This document shows, one piece after another, positions 26,737-35,951 of a stretch of 64,000 bases of DNA. Made by a program: the position numbers and the translations under genes. This stretch comes from Rhodospirillaceae bacterium SYSU D60007 (lineage in GTDB: Bacteria > Pseudomonadota > Alphaproteobacteria > Reyranellales > Reyranellaceae). How positions within the stretch are numbered: the first letter of the stretch is position 1; the number at the start of each line of letters is the position of its first letter. The notes under the pieces were generated by a model. That model was not told where the DNA came from. It worked only from the letters and a program-made list of their open reading frames with translations, and searched no databases. The stretch lies in assembly GCA_003574685.1 (NCBI GenBank), contig QOCQ01000001.1:1-64000 (forward strand). Reading direction: 5' to 3'.

Positions 26737-29322
26737 TCACTCATTGCGCAGCAGGGCCAGGGGGCGCTGGCGGAGCGCGCTGAGGGCGCCGGCCAGGCCG
26801 AAGGCGAGAGTCAGCGCCATGGCGCCGAAGGCGGTCAACAGCGCCACTTCCGGCTGGAAGCTCCAGTCCAGCCCCATCACGAAGCGCACCACCAGCCAGC
26901 CGGCCAGCGTGCCTACCGCCGTGGCGGCCAGCGCCGTCACCAGCCCCAGCGCCGCGAACTCGCAGGCGAAGACCTGCAGCACCCGCATACGCGTGGCGCC
27001 CAGCACCTTCATGACGACGGTGTCGTGCACGCGCCGCCGCTGTGTGGCCAGCATGGCACCGGCCAGCACCAGCAGGCCGGCGACGATGCCGACGACGCCC
27101 ACCACGCGCGCCGCAAGCCCGATATTGCCGAGGATCTGGCTGGCGTTCTCCAGCGCGTCCTTCACGCGCACCACTGTGACGTTGGGAAACTCGCCGGTGA
27201 TCGTCCGGAAGGCGGCCTCTTCGAGCGAACCTTTGGCATAGACCGTGGCAAGGTACGTCTGCGGCGCCTTCTCCAGCGTGCCCGGCGCGAAGATGAAGGT
27301 GAAGTTGATCGCCAGCGTGCCCCAGTCGATCTTGCGCAGATTGGCAATGGTGGCCTCGACGTCGCGGCCCAGAATGTTGACCGTGATGGTGTCGCCCACG
27401 CCAATGCCGAAGGCGCTCGCCAGCTCGGCATCGAAACTGATCAGCGGCGGGCCCTTGTAGTCCGCCGGCCACCACTTGCCGGCAACGACCTGGCTGCCTT
27501 CGGGCAGGGTCGCGGCGTAGGTCAGGCCGCGGTCGCTCTCGATCGCCCAGCGCGCCTCCTGCGGGATCGACAGCTCGCGCACGGGCCGCCCGTCGATCCG
27601 CGAGATGCGGCCGCGCAGCATCGGCACCTGCTCGATCCGCGGCACGTCCTGCGCCTGCAGCAGCGTGCGGAACCGGTCCACCTGGTCGGGCTGCAGATCG
27701 ACGACGAAGAAGGCCGGCGCATCCTTGGGGATGCGCTGGCCGATCTGGTTTTGCAGGTTGCCTTCGATCAGGGCGGTCGCCACCAGCACCGTCAGGCCCA
27801 GCCCCAGCGACAGCATCACCGTCGGTGTCGGCGCGCCGGGCCGGTGGATGTTGGCCAGCGCCAGGCGCAGCACCGCCGAGCGCGGACGGCCGGCAAGCTT
27901 CGCCAGCAGCATCACCAGGCGCGCCAGCAGCGGGAAAGCGATGAACGCTCCTGCCGCCCCTGCAACGAACCAGATCGCGATGCGCTGGTCGGGCGCCGTC
28001 AGCACGGTGAAGCCGCCCAGCAGCACGATCACCAGCACGATGGTAAGCACGTCGCGCAGCCGCCAATCCGGTTCATCGACGGCGACGGCGCCGCGCATCA
28101 GCGTCGAGGCCGGCACCTGGCGCGCGCGCGTCAGCGGCCACAGCGCAAAGAGCAGCGCCACCAGCAATCCGAAAATGCCGGCGCTCAGCAGCGGGTGGAC
28201 ATAGAGCGCCACCCGCGCCCGTACCGGCAGCAGATCGCCCATCGTAGCCTGTGCGGCGTAGGGCAGCAGGGCACCCACGACCAGACCCAGCACCACGCCG
28301 ATGCCGGCCAGAACGGCGAGTTGCAGGAAATAGGTGCGCATGACCAGCCCGGCCGGGGCACCAAGGCATTTCAGGATCGCGATGGTGCGGGCACGGGCGC
28401 GCAGGAAGCTGTCGATGGCGTTGCCGACGCCGACACCGCCCACCAGCAGGGCCGCCAGCCCGATCAGTGCCAGATACTGGGTCAGCCGGTCGATCCAGCG
28501 GCGCAAACCGTTGCCGGCGTCGTCCAGCCCGCGCACCCGCCAGCCAGCCTCGGGAAAGCGCCGTTGCAGATCGCTGATCCACGCCCGCCACGAAACGCCC
28601 GGCGCCACAAGGATGCGATAGTGGTAGGTCATCAGGCTGCCCGGCTGCAGCAGGCCCGTTTCGGCCAGCGCCTCGCGCGCGATCATCACGCGCGGGCCGA
28701 TGCCGAAAATCCCAAGTCCGCGGTCGGGTTCGCGCGTGATCACACCGCGCACCTCGAAGGTCGTATCGCCCAGCCGGATCTCGTCGCCCACCGAGATACC
28801 GAGCCGCCGCAGCCCGATTTCCTCGAGAACGGCGCCGTGGATTCCCCCGCGCGGCTGCAGCAGGGCCTGCAAATCGCCGCCGCCTGCCAGCTCAAGCTTG
28901 CCGACCAGCGGATAGGCGCCGTCGACGGCCTTGATTTGCACTAAAGCCGGCCGTGCGCCGGGCGAATCGGCGCGCGCCATGCCCCGCATCTCGACCCAGT
29001 CGACGACGCGCGTGGCGCGGTCAGCGAAAGCGGCGCGCTGCTCCGGCGTTGCCGGCCGATAGGACTGAGACACCGAGACGTCGCCGCCCAGCAGCACCCG
29101 TGCATCGGCGCGCAGACCTTCCTCGACAGCGCGCGACATCGAGAGGATGCCCGCGATGGCCGCCACACCCAGCGCCAGGCAGGCGAGGAACAGGCGAAAG
29201 CCCGCCAGCCCCGTGCGCAGCTCACGCAGGGCAATCCGCGCCGCCAGCCCCCATGACGCATCGCCGCCTTCGCCGGAGCGGGCCGCCTCCGCATGCGGCA
29301 GAGCGAGCGAGGGGGGAGTCAT
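26737..29322 (-). CDS. ABC transporter permease, duplicated FtsX type
   Basis: An 861-aa membrane protein with two FtsX domains, each flanked by helices (first near residues 30-55, then three helices at about 265-400, a second set near 430-510 and a final FtsX at about 740-860). Large MacB-like periplasmic domains lie between. The ATG at 29320-29322 was chosen because the upstream frame runs into a family A repeat. The matching ATPase gene is upstream at 29506-30180, separated by that repeat. LolCDE-like exporters with a neighbouring GDSL esterase gene, as here, are common; they probably move lipids or lipoproteins. Confidence 0.9.
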   Translation of the reverse strand: MTPPSLALPHAEAARSGEGGDASWGLAARIALRELRTGLAGFRLFLACLALGVAAIAGILSMSRAVEEGLRADARVLLGGDVSVSQSYRPATPEQRAAFADRATRVVDWVEMRGMARADSPGARPALVQIKAVDGAYPLVGKLELAGGGDLQALLQPRGGIHGAVLEEIGLRRLGISVGDEIRLGDTTFEVRGVITREPDRGLGIFGIGPRVMIAREALAETGLLQPGSLMTYHYRILVAPGVSWRAWISDLQRRFPEAGWRVRGLDDAGNGLRRWIDRLTQYLALIGLAALLVGGVGVGNAIDSFLRARARTIAILKCLGAPAGLVMRTYFLQLAVLAGIGVVLGLVVGALLPYAAQATMGDLLPVRARVALYVHPLLSAGIFGLLVALLFALWPLTRARQVPASTLMRGAVAVDEPDWRLRDVLTIVLVIVLLGGFTVLTAPDQRIAIWFVAGAAGAFIAFPLLARLVMLLAKLAGRPRSAVLRLALANIHRPGAPTPTVMLSLGLGLTVLVATALIEGNLQNQIGQRIPKDAPAFFVVDLQPDQVDRFRTLLQAQDVPRIEQVPMLRGRISRIDGRPVRELSIPQEARWAIESDRGLTYAATLPEGSQVVAGKWWPADYKGPPLISFDAELASAFGIGVGDTITVNILGRDVEATIANLRKIDWGTLAINFTFIFAPGTLEKAPQTYLATVYAKGSLEEAAFRTITGEFPNVTVVRVKDALENASQILGNIGLAARVVGVVGIVAGLLVLAGAMLATQRRRVHDTVVMKVLGATRMRVLQVFACEFAALGLVTALAATAVGTLAGWLVVRFVMGLDWSFQPEVALLTAFGAMALTLAFGLAGALSALRQRPLALLRNE

Positions 29323-29331
29323 GCCGCATGA

Positions 29332-29471
29332 CCTTCCCCCGGAGGGGGAAGGTGCCCCGAAGGGGCGGAAGGGGGATGGTGCAACACCTGTGGTGTTTGG
29401 TCTTTGACGCCGTGCTTGCTGAGGCATCCCCCTTCCGGCGCTGCGCCCCACCCTCCCCCTCTGGGGGAAGG
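29332..29471. repeat. REP-like palindromic element, family A, copy 3
   Basis: A 140-bp unit with ends CCTTCCCCCGGAGGGGGAAG (29332-29352) and a slightly degraded inverse (29451-29471), and inner GCGGAAGGGGGATG/CATCCCCCTTCCG arms. Unlike copies 1 and 2 it sits inside an operon, between the ABC ATPase gene and its permease, where it may weaken or stabilise the permease mRNA. Confidence 0.83.
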
Positions 29472-29505
29472 AAAAAGGAGTGGAGCAGCGAAATTCATCG
29501 TCGCC

Positions 29506-30180
29506 TCACGCCTGACCGGTGTCGGCGGCGATGCGGCCGTCGGCGATGTGGATCACGCGGTCGCACTGGCCGGCGATGGCAGCGTCGTGCGTGATCAGCA
29601 GCAAGGTGGCGCCGGCACTGCGCGTAAGATCGAACAGCAGGCCCATCACCTGCCGGCCGGTGGTGCCGTCGAGATTGCCGGTCGGCTCGTCGGCCAGCAG
29701 CAGCCGGGGCCGCGTGGCGAAGGCGCGCGCCACGGCAACACGCTGCTGCTCGCCGCCCGAGAGCTGCGCCGGATAGTGCGTCAGCCGGTGCGCCAGCCCG
29801 ACATCGGCCAGCGCCGCCTCGGCCCGCGCGAAGGCGTCGTCAATGCCGGCAAATTCCAGCGGCAGAGCGACATTCTCGGTCGCGGTCATGGTCGGGATCA
29901 GGTGGAAACCCTGAAAAACGATGCCGAGATTGTCGCGCCGGAAGCGGGCCAGGGCATCGTCAGTCATGCCGTGCAGGGCCACGCCCGCGACCTCGACGCT
30001 GCCGCTGGTGGCGCGCTCCAGCCCGCCCACGACCATCATCAGGCTGGACTTGCCGGCGCCCGAGGGGCCGACCAGCGCCGTGCTGCCGCCGGTCGGGACC
30101 TCAAGATCGATGCCGCGCAGGATGTTGACCGTGCCCGCGGCGCTCGCCATGTCTAGATGCACGTCGCGCAGGCGGATCAT
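29506..30180 (-). CDS. ABC transporter ATP-binding protein (LolD/MacB type)
   Basis: A 224-aa ATPase with Walker A GPSGAGKSS (38-46), signature LSGGEQQRVAVARA, Walker B LLLADEPTGNL and the switch histidine in LLITHD. It is the likely partner of the downstream FtsX permease. The ATG at 30178-30180 was chosen. Its start overlaps the 5' region of the divergent esterase gene, whose best start is only 27 nt away, so the two genes share a very compact promoter region. Confidence 0.93.
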   Translation of the reverse strand: MIRLRDVHLDMASAAGTVNILRGIDLEVPTGGSTALVGPSGAGKSSLMMVVGGLERATSGSVEVAGVALHGMTDDALARFRRDNLGIVFQGFHLIPTMTATENVALPLEFAGIDDAFARAEAALADVGLAHRLTHYPAQLSGGEQQRVAVARAFATRPRLLLADEPTGNLDGTTGRQVMGLLFDLTRSAGATLLLITHDAAIAGQCDRVIHIADGRIAADTGQA

Positions 30181-30207
30181 GCGGCGGCTTTCGACGGCGG
30201 ACAGGAC

Positions 30208-30972
30208 ATGCAGCTTGATCTCGCAGGCAATTCGGGCGCGCGGGCGACGCACAGTTCAGGCGAGGGATATGGCGATTGCGCGCGCCGGGTCAACAACCCC
30301 GCCGCGCCCGCAGGCGCGTCACGGGGGCCCGTTTTCCGGCTGATTTGCCTTGTTGCTGCCCTGCTTTTCGGCGGTGTGACAGCCGCGCACGCCGAAACCG
30401 TGCGGATCGCGATGCTGGGCGACAGCCTGACGGCGGGATTCGGGCTGGCGCCGGAGCAGTCGCTTCCCGTCCGGCTGGAAAAGGCCCTGAAGGCGGCTGG
30501 CCGTGACGTTGTCGTCGCCAACCATGGCGTCTCCGGCGACACGACGGCCGGCGGTCTGGCGCGGCTGGACTGGACCCTGGGCGACAAGCCGCAGCTGGTG
30601 ATCGTGGCGCTGGGCGCCAATGATGCACTGCGCGGCCTGGATCCGGCCGAGACCGAGAAGAACCTCGACGCCATCATCACCCGCGCCAGGGCCGCCGGGG
30701 CGGCGGTCCTGCTCTGCGGCATGAAGGCGCCGCGCAACTACGGACCGGAGTACGTAGAAAAATTCGACGGGCTCTACCAGCGGCTGGCGGCGAAGCACAA
30801 TGTGCCGCTGGTGCCGTTCCTGCTGGAAGGCGTGGCGATGGTGCCGGATCTCAACCAGCCCGACGGCATTCATCCCAACGCGCGCGGCGTCGAGACAATC
30901 GTGGCCCAACTCGTGCCGGCGGTGTCGAAGGTGCTGGACGGCATGAAGAAGGCCGGCGGTCAGGCAGGCTGA
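30208..30972 (+). CDS. GDSL-type arylesterase (TesA-like)
   Basis: A 254-aa SGNH hydrolase. The hydrophobic signal (FRLICLVAALLFGGV) ends in AHA near residue 62, followed by AMLGDSLTAGFGL with the nucleophile S73, the LGANDAL block and DGIHPNARG with the catalytic Asp/His. It is probably periplasmic and hydrolyses short acyl esters. The start is uncertain: ATG 30208 gives a 40-residue n-region, long for a signal peptide, and ATG 30157 would be longer still; no better start is in frame. It overlaps the Nudix gene by 1 nt. Confidence 0.87.
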   Translation: MQLDLAGNSGARATHSSGEGYGDCARRVNNPAAPAGASRGPVFRLICLVAALLFGGVTAAHAETVRIAMLGDSLTAGFGLAPEQSLPVRLEKALKAAGRDVVVANHGVSGDTTAGGLARLDWTLGDKPQLVIVALGANDALRGLDPAETEKNLDAIITRARAAGAAVLLCGMKAPRNYGPEYVEKFDGLYQRLAAKHNVPLVPFLLEGVAMVPDLNQPDGIHPNARGVETIVAQLVPAVSKVLDGMKKAGGQAG

Positions 30973-31430
30973 TGGGGAAGCTGACGGCCGGCCTGCTGGT
31001 CTTCCGCCGCGCGAACGGCCGGGTGGAGGTTTTACTGGGGCATCCCGGCGGGCCGTTCTGGGCGAAGAAAGACGACGGCGCCTGGTCGATTCCCAAGGGT
31101 GAGCCCGATCCCGGCGAGGATCTGTTTACCGCCGCCCGCCGCGAATTTCAGGAGGAGACGGGCCTTTGGCCTGAAGGCGATTTCATCGCGCTGGATGCGG
31201 TGAAGCAGCCGGGCGGCAAGACCGTGCTGGCGTGGGCGGTGGCGTGCGACCTCGACACGGGCGGGTTCTGTAGCAACACCTTCCCGCTCGAATGGCCGCC
31301 GCGCTCCGGCAAGTTCCGCGACGTGCCCGAGATCGACCGCATCGCCTGGTTCGATGCCGACACGGCGCTGACGAAAATCCTGAAGGGCCAGAAGCCGATC
31401 CTGGAGCAGCTATTGTCGCGATTGGCATGA
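30972..31430 (+). CDS. Nudix hydrolase
   Basis: A 152-aa protein with a complete Nudix box spanning residues 43-65 (G43, then REFQEETGLW). The N-terminus (TAGLLVFRRANGRVEVLL) and PFWAKKDDGAWSIPKGE place it with small Nudix proteins that clean up nucleoside diphosphate derivatives. Its ATG shares one base with the stop of the esterase gene (TGATG), so translation is coupled. Substrate unknown. Confidence 0.92.
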   Translation: MGKLTAGLLVFRRANGRVEVLLGHPGGPFWAKKDDGAWSIPKGEPDPGEDLFTAARREFQEETGLWPEGDFIALDAVKQPGGKTVLAWAVACDLDTGGFCSNTFPLEWPPRSGKFRDVPEIDRIAWFDADTALTKILKGQKPILEQLLSRLA

Positions 31431-31433
31431 ACC

Positions 31434-32324
31434 TCACTTGCCCTCCCAGTCCCAGTCGAGCTCGAACGAGTCTCCTCTGGCTTTGATCCTCGCGGCGTGG
31501 GGCGTGCCGAAATGGGCGGGCATCAGCAGGGCGCCGGTTTCGGCGCAGTGCGCCAGAATATCGTGGCGCGTGCGGCGGGCCTTGTCCGGATTGACGCAGA
31601 ACCGGCTGTTCCAGCGCCACAGCGGCACCTGCACGGGATTGTGCAGCGCGTCGCCCGAGAAGATGGCGCGCCGGTCCTTCGAATCGAGATCGACACGCAC
31701 ATGGCCTGGCGTGTGGCCGGCGGCGGCGCGGACCGTCAGGCAGTCGTCGCAGGCATGCCCGTCATCGACCATCACGGCCATGCCCTTCTCCACCACCGGC
31801 AGGACCGAGTCGTTGTAGACGTTGCGTTCGTATTCCGGTGCGTCGGGTTTCGTGGCGCCGGCCTGCCAGAAGGCGTGGTCGGCGCGCGACATCAGGTACT
31901 TCGCGTTGGGAAAGGTCGGCACCCAGCGTCCATCCTGCAGCGTCGTGTTCCAGCCCACGTGATCGACATGCAGGTGGGTGCACATCACGAAATCGATCTG
32001 CTCGGGATAGGCACCGGCGGCCGCCAGCCGCTCCAGCCAGGGCGAGTTCAGCATGTCGAAGCGCGGCATGCCCGGGCGCGGCTTGTGGTTGCCGCTGCAG
32101 GAGTCGATCAGGATGGTGTGGCGCTCCGTCTGCACCAGCCAGCTATGGATGCTGGCTACCAGCTTGCCGCTGGGCGGATCGTAGTAGCGCGGCGCCAGCC
32201 AGTGCTCGTGCGCCCGGAAGGTCTCGGCGTCAAACTCGGGGAAGAACTGGTCGGCCGGAAAGCCCGGCCCCATCATCTCCTCGATGCGCGTCACCTTCAC
32301 CGCGCCGATCATGCGCTCCTGCAT
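31434..32324 (-). CDS. MBL-fold metallo-hydrolase
   Basis: A 296-aa metallo-beta-lactamase-fold enzyme with the zinc motif THLHVDHVGW (H117, H119, D121, H122), a later AAAGHTPGHV histidine and FSGDALHNP aspartate. It resembles the quorum-quenching lactonase-like group. The ATG at 32322-32324 has GGGAGGAAGC upstream; the frame is open to 32531 without similarity. It is divergent from the dioxygenase alpha gene across 136 bp and may act on a product of that pathway. It is convergent with the Nudix gene, 3 nt away. Confidence 0.9.
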   Translation of the reverse strand: MQERMIGAVKVTRIEEMMGPGFPADQFFPEFDAETFRAHEHWLAPRYYDPPSGKLVASIHSWLVQTERHTILIDSCSGNHKPRPGMPRFDMLNSPWLERLAAAGAYPEQIDFVMCTHLHVDHVGWNTTLQDGRWVPTFPNAKYLMSRADHAFWQAGATKPDAPEYERNVYNDSVLPVVEKGMAVMVDDGHACDDCLTVRAAAGHTPGHVRVDLDSKDRRAIFSGDALHNPVQVPLWRWNSRFCVNPDKARRTRHDILAHCAETGALLMPAHFGTPHAARIKARGDSFELDWDWEGK

Positions 32325-32460
32325 CGTGCTTCCTCCCGCCTTGATCTCCATCTTAGCAAATGCTTGCGTTCCGGCAGCGCAAACCTGCCCCGCAGCGATG
32401 GGGTTCATGCAGCCGCCCGGCCGGCGTATTCTTGCCGCAACGATACCGGAGGAAGCGAGC

Positions 32461-33813
32461 ATGGCGCGACTGGACTGCGAGACGCTGGTCGATACGCGCA
32501 ACGGGCTGATCAGCCGCGAGGTGTTCGTCAACCGCGACCTGTTTCAGCAGGAGCTGGAGACGGTCTTCGCCCGCGCCTGGCTGTTCGTCGGGCACGAGAG
32601 CCTGATCTCCAATCCCGGCGACTACTTCGTTTCGCGCATGGGCGCCGAATCGGTGATCCTGTGCCGCGACAAGGCCGGCCAGATCCACGTCTTTCTGAAC
32701 ACCTGCCGGCACCGCGGCATGAAGGTATGCCTTTACGACGAGGGCAACACCACGCATTTCACATGCCCCTATCACCACTGGAGCTATGGCACCGACGGCA
32801 AGCTGGTGGGGGTGCCGCAATATGACACGCTCTATCCCGGCATGGACCGCTCGAAATGGTCACTGATCGAGGTGGCGCAGCTTGCGAATTACAAGGGCAC
32901 GATCTGGGCCACCTGGGACAAGGACGCGCCGCCCTTCCTCGAGTATCTTGGTGGCGCGAAGGAGCATCTCGACCTGGCGCTTGACCATCGCGACGGGCGC
33001 GAGGGCGGCTCGGAGGCCTTCCTCGGCGTCCACAAATGGATCATTCCCTGCAACTGGAAGCTGCCGGCCGAGAACTTTTCAGGCGACACCTATCACAATC
33101 CCAGCCACCGCTCGGTTGACCTGATCGGCATCGGTCCCAGCGCGAAGTCGGGCATGAAGGGCCGCCGCGACGACGAGCTGAAGGGCGCGCAGCATGTCTG
33201 GGTGAGCTTTCCCGCCGGCCACGGCATCCATAGTGCCATCCAGCCCTCGATGCTGCCCTATGCCGAGGCGTTTCGCGACAATCCGCAGATCGAAGCGTAT
33301 TTCCGCCACTGCTACGAGGAGCGCCAGCGGCGGCTGGGCGAGAAGTCGCGCCTGCTGCCGTTCGTGGGCACGATCTTCCCCAACACTTCGTATCATGGCC
33401 GCCAGCCGCGCTCGATCTGTATGTGGCACCCGCACGGACCGGAATCGACCGAGGTCTGGCGCATCTTCCTGATCGACAAGGACGCGCCGGCCGAGGTCAA
33501 GGACCTGATGCGCCGCTTCTACATGCGCTATTCCGGTCCGGCCGGCATGACCGAGCAGGACGACATGGAGAACTGGAACTACGCCACCGCCGGTGCGCGC
33601 GGCACGATCGCGCGCCGCTATCCGCTGAACTATCAGCAGTCGATGGGGGCGTGGAAAGAGGACGACCCGGTTCCGGGCCATGTGAGCGTGCAGGTGACCG
33701 AGGAGAATTCGCGCCGCTTCTATGCGCGCTGGGCGGACTACATGGCCGGCCGTGACTGGGACGTCCTGATGGGCCGCCGCGAGACCGCACTCCGACGCGC
33801 TGCCGCCGAGTGA
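32461..33813 (+). CDS. Aromatic ring-hydroxylating dioxygenase, alpha subunit
   Basis: A 450-aa Rieske non-haem iron oxygenase large subunit. The [2Fe-2S] ligands are C82 and H84 (NTCRHRGMKVC) and C102 and H105 (FTCPYHHWSYG). The mononuclear iron site is D209, H212, H216 (ENFSGDTYHNPSHRS). The ATG at 32461 follows GGAGGAAGC. The beta subunit gene follows after 4 nt. Ferredoxin and reductase genes are not nearby, so electron transfer must come from elsewhere. Substrate unknown, probably an aromatic acid. Confidence 0.93.
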   Translation: MARLDCETLVDTRNGLISREVFVNRDLFQQELETVFARAWLFVGHESLISNPGDYFVSRMGAESVILCRDKAGQIHVFLNTCRHRGMKVCLYDEGNTTHFTCPYHHWSYGTDGKLVGVPQYDTLYPGMDRSKWSLIEVAQLANYKGTIWATWDKDAPPFLEYLGGAKEHLDLALDHRDGREGGSEAFLGVHKWIIPCNWKLPAENFSGDTYHNPSHRSVDLIGIGPSAKSGMKGRRDDELKGAQHVWVSFPAGHGIHSAIQPSMLPYAEAFRDNPQIEAYFRHCYEERQRRLGEKSRLLPFVGTIFPNTSYHGRQPRSICMWHPHGPESTEVWRIFLIDKDAPAEVKDLMRRFYMRYSGPAGMTEQDDMENWNYATAGARGTIARRYPLNYQQSMGAWKEDDPVPGHVSVQVTEENSRRFYARWADYMAGRDWDVLMGRRETALRRAAAE

Positions 33814-33817
33814 CTCC

Positions 33818-34384
33818 ATGAACGAGGCAGTTTGCCGGCCGCCGCTGTCTCGCGATCTCGCGTTCTTCCGCCTGAAGGAGGAGATAGCGGAGTTCCTCTA
33901 TGAAGAGGCCGACCTGCTCGACCAGCGCCGGTACGGCGAATGGCTCGACCGGCTTGCGGATGACCTCGTCTATTTCATGCCCATGCGCCGCAACGTGAAG
34001 GCGGGCGAACACGTGGCGCGCGAGAACACCCGCGAAGGCCAGGACATAAGCTGGTTCGATGAGGACAAGTGGACGCTGTCGAAGCGCTGCGACCAGATCC
34101 TGACCGGCCAGCACTGGGCCGAGGAACCGCTCTCGCGCGTCTGCCACATGGTGAGTAACGTGCAGTTGCTGGACGCCACACCCTCGGTCGAGGCGGCGCG
34201 CGAGGTCATGGCGCGCAGCCGCTTTCTCGTCTACCAGAACCGCGTTGAGACCGAGACCTACATCTTCGTGGGCAAACGCACCGACACCCTGCGCCGCATC
34301 GACGGGGCCTGGAAACTCGCACGGCGCGAGATCATCCTCGACCAGAATGTGCTGCTGGCAAAGAACCTGACGGTATTCTTCTGA
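33818..34384 (+). CDS. Aromatic ring-hydroxylating dioxygenase, beta subunit
   Basis: A 188-aa small subunit of the SnoaL-like fold. Characteristic blocks are FLYEEADLLDQRRYGEWLDR, DDLVYFMPMR, VCHMVSNVQL and SRFLVYQNRVETETYIFVGK. It lies 4 nt after the alpha subunit gene and is expected to form an alpha3beta3 complex with it. Normal length for the family. Confidence 0.93.
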   Translation: MNEAVCRPPLSRDLAFFRLKEEIAEFLYEEADLLDQRRYGEWLDRLADDLVYFMPMRRNVKAGEHVARENTREGQDISWFDEDKWTLSKRCDQILTGQHWAEEPLSRVCHMVSNVQLLDATPSVEAAREVMARSRFLVYQNRVETETYIFVGKRTDTLRRIDGAWKLARREIILDQNVLLAKNLTVFF

Positions 34385-34412
34385 CCATCCGGGGTCCTGG
34401 TGGTTTCCGTCT

Positions 34413-34427
34413 GACAAAAGTTTTGTC
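34413..34427. other. 15-bp palindrome between convergent genes
   Basis: GACAAAAGTTTTGTC is a perfect palindrome around a central G, in the 55-bp gap between the dioxygenase beta gene and the convergent DHFR-fold gene. It has no GC-rich stem, so a terminator role is doubtful. Confidence 0.4.
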
Positions 34428-34439
34428 GCAGCCCGTTTG

Positions 34440-34994
34440 CTACCCGCCTACTGCATAGGTCAGGATCGTCCCGCCGCTCTTGAGCGCGCGTGCGCTTTTG
34501 AGGCGCATTTTGATTTGTCGGTCCTGCGGCTTGAAGAGCGGCGTACCGGCGCCCAGCACAACCGGCGCCACGCAGACGCGATACTCATCGACAAGCCTTG
34601 CCTTGAGCAGCGACGAGAGAAGGTCGGCGCTGCCGAACACGCAGATGTCCTTGCCGTCCTCGGCCTTGAGTGTCTTGACCGTTTCCACCGCGTCACCCTT
34701 GAGCAGCCGCGTGTTGTTCCAGTCCGCTGCCTCGAGCATACGGCTGGCCACGGCCTTCTCGATCGCGTTCATCATGTCGGCTACTGCCCCGGTCGCTTTG
34801 GACCAGTGGCTGGCCATGCCCTCATAGGTCCGCCGGCCGAACAGCAGCGTGCTCATCTCCTGCATCTGCTCGAGCGAGAAGGACTCGAGCTCGGCACCCC
34901 AGACCGTCTCATGAAAGTCGAGATCCCACGGGGTGCGGCCTTCAAAGTATCCATCAAGCGTCATCAGGTTCCAGGCCACCAGGCGCCTCATCAC
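34440..34994 (-). CDS. Dihydrofolate-reductase-fold protein (RibD C-terminal type)
   Basis: A 184-aa reductase-like protein. Motifs are VAWNLMTLDGYFEG, LLFGRRTYEGMASHW and DICVFGSADLLSSLL with a C-terminal VAPVVLGAGTPLF. This group is related to the RibD reductase domain and to DHFR but usually has unassigned function. It stands alone, convergent with the dioxygenase operon. Confidence 0.85.
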   Translation of the reverse strand: MMRRLVAWNLMTLDGYFEGRTPWDLDFHETVWGAELESFSLEQMQEMSTLLFGRRTYEGMASHWSKATGAVADMMNAIEKAVASRMLEAADWNNTRLLKGDAVETVKTLKAEDGKDICVFGSADLLSSLLKARLVDEYRVCVAPVVLGAGTPLFKPQDRQIKMRLKSARALKSGGTILTYAVGG

Positions 34995-35063
34995 ATCTCT
35001 CCTCTGTCCAAACCAGAATTATCGCTGCGCGAGACGCGGGCACCAGACGTCGGATTCCATCCG

Positions 35064-35951
35064 CTAACCCTTCACCGCACCCGCCGAGAGGCCCTCGACG
35101 ATGTAGCGCTGCAGCAGTGCCACCAGAATGACAGTCGGCGCCAGTGCCAGCAGGCAGATCGCCATCATCAGGTTGAAGAAGACGTGCACGTCGCCGACCA
35201 GACTTGCGATCACCACGGGCAGCGTCATGACGTTGGGCCGTGCATTGAGGATCAGCGGAATGAGGAGCTCATGCCAGGAGAAGATGAACACGATGACGCC
35301 GCACGCCGCCAGTGCCGGCGTGGCGAGCGGCAGCACAATATGCACGAAGGCGCGCAGACGCGTGCAGCCGTCGATGCGTGCCGCCTCCTCCAGCTCGCGC
35401 GGAATCGAGTCGAAGTACGGTGCGAGGATCAGGATCGCATAGGGTAGCATGAAGGCTGTTTCGGCGATGATGACCCCGGACAGCGTGTTGAGCTGCCCGA
35501 ACGAGCGCATCACCACGTAGAGCGGGATCATCAGCACGATCACCGGCACGAAGCGCGCGACGACGTTGGCCTGCAACAGGAACAGGGTCCAGCGGAAGCG
35601 CTGGCGGGCGATGGTGTAGGCCGACAGCGCGCCGAACACCAGCGTCAGCAACGTTACCGACACCGCCACCACCGCCGAGTTCAGGAACGCGGTATAGAAG
35701 TTCTTGATGTTGTCGGGAAGGTAGGTGACCTGCTCGAAGATGCGTCCCTTCTGTTCGCCGCGGCTGAGGATCACCGTGAAGTTGTCGAGCGTGAATTCCA
35801 GCGGCAGCAGGCGGCGGGTGTCGGCCTGCAGTGCCTTCTCCGACTGGATGCTGCCGATGAAGACCGCCGCCAGCGGCAGCAGGATGAAGCCGATCACCGC
35901 CAGATTGGCGATATGCAGCAGCAGCCGCGTGGTGCGCGATACGGCAAACAT
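35064..35951 (-). CDS. Carbohydrate-type ABC transporter permease (MalG-like)
   Basis: A 295-aa inner-membrane permease with about six helices and the cytoplasmic EAA loop ELEEAARIDGCTRLRAF. The ATG at 35949-35951 overlaps the stop of the upstream permease by 1 nt (TGATG). A longer open frame continues upstream to 36542 but is antisense-like noise over the first permease. It probably pairs with that permease for uptake of a sugar or polyol. No ATPase gene is adjacent. Confidence 0.92.
   Translation of the reverse strand: MFAVSRTTRLLLHIANLAVIGFILLPLAAVFIGSIQSEKALQADTRRLLPLEFTLDNFTVILSRGEQKGRIFEQVTYLPDNIKNFYTAFLNSAVVAVSVTLLTLVFGALSAYTIARQRFRWTLFLLQANVVARFVPVIVLMIPLYVVMRSFGQLNTLSGVIIAETAFMLPYAILILAPYFDSIPRELEEAARIDGCTRLRAFVHIVLPLATPALAACGVIVFIFSWHELLIPLILNARPNVMTLPVVIASLVGDVHVFFNLMMAICLLALAPTVILVALLQRYIVEGLSAGAVKG

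Noticed and set aside
26188-28944. Open frame of 918 codons on the plus strand over the VOC and FtsX permease genes
   Set aside because: Antisense to two recognised genes, with low-complexity Gln/Arg/His translation.
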